DNA from: CAYXXN01 sp964469055 | Lineage (GTDB): Bacteria > Acidobacteriota > Thermoanaerobaculia > Multivoradales > JAHEKO01 | Direction of reading: 5' to 3' | Assembly: GCA_964469055.1 (NCBI GenBank) | Contig: CAYXXN010000041.1 | Coordinates: 1 to 18,871 of the forward strand | DNA length: 18,871 bases | In this document: one piece after another, positions 14,206 to 18,871 of the stretch | Numbering within the stretch: the first letter of the stretch is position 1 | Layout of the letters: each line of letters opens with the position of its first letter | Translations under genes and position numbers: made by a program | Notes under the pieces: generated by a model | Database searches by the model: none | Told to the model about the DNA's origin: nothing | Seen by the model: only the letters and a program-made list of their open reading frames with translations

Positions 14206-14730
14206 TCACCCCTCCTCGAGCAGCCGCCGCAGCTTGCGGCGCGCCCGATGGGCCCGCACCTTGACGTTGGTCCTCGACCAACCCAGCCGCGCGGCGATCT
14301 CGGCGACGCTCCATTCCTCCCCGTGAAGCAGCAGGAGCACGAAGCGGTCGGCCGGCGCCAAGCGAGCGAGGAGTCGCTCGACCTCGAGCTTCTCGTCCGC
14401 CGCGTCGCCCACCGCCGCCAGCCCCTCGGGCAACTCCTCCGTCGCCCGCTCGCGGCGCAGCCGCTCGTAGCACACGTTCAAGCATAGCCTTGTCAGCCAG
14501 TGCTCGAAGGGCGCCGCGGCGCGGTAGGTCGCGAGTTTTTCCCAGGCGGTCAAGAAGGTCGCCTGCGCGGCGTCCTCGACGTCCTCGCGGCGGCGGAAGA
14601 AGCGACCCGCGAGACGGAAGACGCGGCGCTCGTGTTGCCGCACGAGGCTCGAGAACGCGTCGCGGTCGCCGGCCCGGCTGGCTTCGACCAGCGCCCTCTC
14701 ACCCGGCTCGATGTCTTCCCTCCCGGCCAT
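14206..14730 (-). CDS. ECF (RpoE-like) sigma factor
   Basis: A 174-residue sigma-70 family protein with region 2 (about residues 24-93, including DVEDAAQATFLTAWEKL and the WLTRLCLNVCYERLRR DNA-melting/recognition part) and region 4 (about 118-170, helix-turn-helix SVAEIAARLGWSRTNVKVRAHRARRKL). Region 3 is absent, as in ECF sigmas. It should direct RNA polymerase to GTAACC/CGTCT-like promoters such as those just upstream. A longer frame begins at TTG 14775, but that codon overlaps the probable -10 box of the gene's own promoter, so ATG 14730 is preferred, although its ribosome site is weak. It is first in an operon with the small membrane protein and the CnrX-like sensor. Confidence 0.9.
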   Translation of the reverse strand: MAGREDIEPGERALVEASRAGDRDAFSSLVRQHERRVFRLAGRFFRRREDVEDAAQATFLTAWEKLATYRAAAPFEHWLTRLCLNVCYERLRRERATEELPEGLAAVGDAADEKLEVERLLARLAPADRFVLLLLHGEEWSVAEIAARLGWSRTNVKVRAHRARRKLRRLLEEG

Positions 14731-14773
14731 CGCACGCTCGAGGATGGCGAGGCCGAGGGCACCCACACCAGCC

Positions 14774-14801
14774 AAGACGCGCCCTGACCCGCCCCGGTTA
14801 C
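14774..14801 (-). promoter_or_regulatory. ECF-type promoter for the sigma operon (likely autoregulated)
   Basis: On the minus strand: GTAACC (14801-14796), a 16-nt spacer, then CGTCTT (14779-14774). The AAC-type -35 and CGTC -10 match the general ECF promoter pattern. Transcription would start near 14767, about 37 nt before ATG 14730. A TAGGCT overlapping the -35 region (14807-14802) could be a second, housekeeping -10. Confidence 0.6.
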
Positions 14802-14825
14802 AGCCTACCGGGAGTCAACGCTGCC

Positions 14826-14854
14826 GTAACCGCGGCGGCCCCCCGCCTCGTCTA
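14826..14854 (+). promoter_or_regulatory. ECF-type promoter for the Spy-like gene
   Basis: GTAACC (14826-14831), a 17-nt spacer, then CGTCTA (14849-14854). It has the same -35 and nearly the same -10 as the promoter on the other strand, with 24 nt between the two -35 boxes. Transcription would start near 14861, leaving a leader of about 38 nt. Confidence 0.6.
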
Positions 14855-14899
14855 GCTCCTCGAAGGCGCCCGCGCGGCGCCGCGAAAAGGAGAACGCAC

Positions 14900-15394
14900 A
14901 TGCGAGTGAGCAAGAGTTGGGTGGGCCCTGTGGTCCTTCTCGTCGCCTCCGGGGGCGCCGCAGCGGTGGCGCTGGCCGGGCACGGAGATCATCCCTTCGC
15001 CGGGCACGGGCCGCTGGGCGAGGAGCTGGCGAATCGCCACTTCGAGCGGCTGGCCGAGGTCCTCGAGCTCTCGGAGAGCCAGCGCGAGCAGCTCGCGGCC
15101 CTGCACGACGCCCACACCCAAGGGCTGGCCGAGCGCTTCGAGCGGCTGCGCGCCGAACTCGAGACCGTGCACGAGATGGCCGGCTCCGAGTCCCCCGATC
15201 CGACGGCGATCGGCGAGCGGGTCATCGCCATGCATCGCGAGCACGAGGCGCTCGAGGCCGCGCGGGAGGCCTTCCACCAGGAGGTCGAGGCGCTCCTCAC
15301 CCCCGAGCAGGTCGAGCGCTTCGCCGCTTGGCGGGCGTCACGGCCCTGGCTCGACGACGACAGCCACGGCTTCCGCGGCCGGCACCCTCACTAG
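14900..15394 (+). CDS. Periplasmic Spy/CpxP-like protein
   Basis: A 164-residue protein with a signal peptide (residues 1 to about 27, cleavage near ALA|GHG). The mature part is helical: His-rich start GHGDHPFAGHG, LELSESQREQLAALHDAH, a long charged helix, and LTPEQVERF near the C-terminus, then a His-containing tail. This fits Spy/CpxP-type periplasmic chaperones or metal-resistance proteins. ATG 14900 has a strong AAAGGAGA about 7 nt upstream. It is divergent from the ECF sigma operon and carries a matching promoter, so it is the probable direct target of that sigma factor. Its stop lies 3 nt from the convergent decarboxylase stop, with no visible terminator. Confidence 0.82.
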   Translation: MRVSKSWVGPVVLLVASGGAAAVALAGHGDHPFAGHGPLGEELANRHFERLAEVLELSESQREQLAALHDAHTQGLAERFERLRAELETVHEMAGSESPDPTAIGERVIAMHREHEALEAAREAFHQEVEALLTPEQVERFAAWRASRPWLDDDSHGFRGRHPH

Positions 15395-15397
15395 CTC

Positions 15398-16839
15398 TCA
15401 GGCGTCTGCGCCGCGTTCGGCCGCCAAGGCCGCGAGAATGGCGGCCACCGAGAGTTCGACGTCGGCCTCCGTCGTGCGCCAGTTCGAGACCGAGACGCGC
15501 ATCGCCGCCCGCCCCTTCCAGAGCGTGCCGCCGAGCCAGCAGGTCCCCTCCTGCTGGACTCGGCGGACGACGGCCGCGGTCAAGGCGTCGGAGGCTCCCG
15601 GATCGTCGCCGAGGAAGCGCACCAGCACCTGGTTCAAGACGACGTCGTTCAGGATCTCGACCCCGGGCTCGGCGGAGAGCAGCTCGGCGAATTGGCGAGC
15701 CCGCGCACAGCTGTCTTCGACCAGACGGGCGAGCCCGCGGCGGCCGAGGCTGCGCAGGGCGGCCCACACCGTGAAGCCGCGCGCCCGCCGCGAGAACTCC
15801 GGGACCCAGTCGAGGGCGTCGCGCTCGGCGCCGGCGGTGCGGATCAGGTAGGAGGCCGCCGCGCCCATGGCGGCGCGCTGGTCGTCGGCCGAGGCGACGA
15901 TGGCCACCCCGCAGTCGTAGGGGACGTTCAACCACTTGTGGGCGTCGGTCGCCCAGGAGTCGGCGCCCTCGACACCGACGGCGAGGTGGGCGAGCTCGCG
16001 GCTCGCCCGCGCCCACAAACCGAAGGCGCCGTCGACGTGCAGCCAAGCGCCCTGCCGGCGGGCAGCGTCGACGATCGCCGGCAGGGGGTCGAAGGCCCCG
16101 CTGTTCACGTTGCCGGCCTGGGCGCAGACGATGGTCGGCCCGGCGACGGCGGCGAGCGCCTCGGCCAGGGCCTCGGCGCGCATGCGGCCCTGGTTGTCGG
16201 CCGCCACGACGACGGCGGTCTCCTCGCCCAGCCCCAGGAGGCGCAGGGCCCGGTGCACGGTCACGTGCGCCTCCTCGCCGAGCACCACGGTGACGGCCGG
16301 CGCGCCCTGCAGGCCACGGCGCTCGACGTCCCAGCCGGCACGGGCGAGGACGGCGTGGCGGGCCGCGGCCAAGGCCGTGAAGTTCGCCATCTGGCAGCCG
16401 GTGACGAAACCGACGCCGGCCGACGGCGGGAGGCCCAGGAGCTCCAGCAGCCAGCGAGCGGCGGCCTCCTCGACGGCGCCGCCGGCGGGGGAGACCGCGT
16501 AGGCGCCGGCGTTCTGGTCCCAGGCCGTCGTCAGCCAGTCGGCGGCGAGCGCCGCCGGGAGACTCCCGCCGATGACGAAGCCGAAGTAGCGCGGCCCGGC
16601 CGAGGCGACGACGCCCGACTCGGCGGCATCGGCGAGCCGCCGCACCACCGTCACGGCGTCCTCGCCCTCCTCCGGCAGCGGCCCGCCGAAGGCCGCCCGT
16701 AGCTCATCGAGGCTCGCCTCCGCTCGCACCGGTCGGCCGGGCAGGGACTCCAGGAAGTCCACGGCCCGCTCGGCGGTGTAGTCGAGCAGCTGGCGGGTGA
16801 TGAGCCGTTCCAGCTCGCCCTGCCGCTCGCTATCGTCCA

Positions 16840-16840
<1 letters not shown>
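15398..16840 (-). CDS. PLP-dependent group II decarboxylase (aromatic/acidic amino acid type)
   Basis: A 480-residue fold-type I PLP enzyme of the DOPA/tyrosine/glutamate/aspartate decarboxylase superfamily. His192 in EEAHVTVHRA likely stacks on PLP, Asp270 in LHVDGAFG contacts the ring nitrogen, and Lys302 in TDAHKWLN forms the Schiff base. N-terminal PRYFGFVIGG and AWDQNAGAY segments and the C-terminal MRVSVSNWRTTEADV fit the family. It would remove CO2 from an L-amino acid, giving an amine; the substrate cannot be read from sequence. Some related proteins act instead as aldehyde synthases or lyases. The ATG overlaps the gyrA stop by one base (TGATG) and lacks a clear ribosome site, pointing to translational coupling with gyrA. 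Confidence 0.88.

Positions 16841-18871
<2,031 letters not shown>

Noticed and set aside
14731..14775. TTG start at 14775 extending the sigma factor by 15 residues
   Set aside because: The TTG overlaps the probable ECF -10 box, so it would not lie on the transcript; ATG 14730 precedes a normal sigma N-terminus.
14865..14882. GGCGCC-rich hairpin before the Spy-like gene as a riboswitch or terminator
   Set aside because: Short, low-complexity GC palindrome of the kind expected by chance at this composition; no T tract or conserved aptamer shape.

Overview
This window is very GC-rich, gene-dense bacterial chromosome. The genes are separated by short gaps or overlap by a few bases. Its mix of genes includes a large soluble hybrid histidine kinase, a PknB-type kinase fused to a TolB-like/TPR sensor, a TolB-like secreted protein, DinB and DUF72 proteins, and gyrA. 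This fits a high-GC Acidobacteriota-like lineage (possibly Thermoanaerobaculia), but that is an inference from gene style; no rRNA or other marker settles it. No insertion sequence, CRISPR array, plasmid or phage gene is visible.

Layout: (1) 127-2520, a hybrid PAS/GAF histidine kinase whose codon use looks less GC-biased than the rest. It is convergent with a tRNA-Ser(UGA) gene (2533-2622, minus) and a secreted TolB-like protein (2650-3849, minus). (2) 3973-6570, a membrane Ser/Thr kinase with TPRs whose true start may be an unusual ATC codon. (3) 6629-10699, a compact RiPP locus: a Nif11-leader precursor ending in Met-Thr-Cys-Ser-Cys-Phe, a fused E1-like/YcaO cyclodehydratase, and a sedolisin (S53) protease whose start lies 1 nt after the cyclodehydratase stop. 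(4) 10765-13534, a DcsG-like ATP-grasp protein followed by an alpha/beta hydrolase, a DinB protein and a DUF72 protein; the last three are coupled by ATGA overlaps. (5) 13499-15394, an ECF sigma factor, a small one-pass membrane protein (likely anti-sigma) and a membrane-anchored Spy/CpxP/CnrX-like sensor. These are divergent from a secreted Spy-like protein, and back-to-back promoter-like boxes (GTAACC/CGTCT) lie between them. (6) 15398-18871, gyrA (5' part beyond the right edge) overlapping by one base with a PLP-dependent decarboxylase.

How they may work together: the precursor, cyclodehydratase and S53 protease look like one translationally coupled pathway making a thiazoline/oxazoline-modified C-terminal hexapeptide-like product, with the protease as candidate leader peptidase. 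The sigma/anti-sigma/sensor trio plus divergent Spy-like protein resembles the CnrYXH metal- or envelope-stress systems. Together with the possible ATC start, these are the parts most worth following up. Several genes are preceded by a TANNNT -10-like hexamer placed 6-7 nt before, or shortly before, the start codon, suggesting leaderless or short-leader transcripts are common in this genome.
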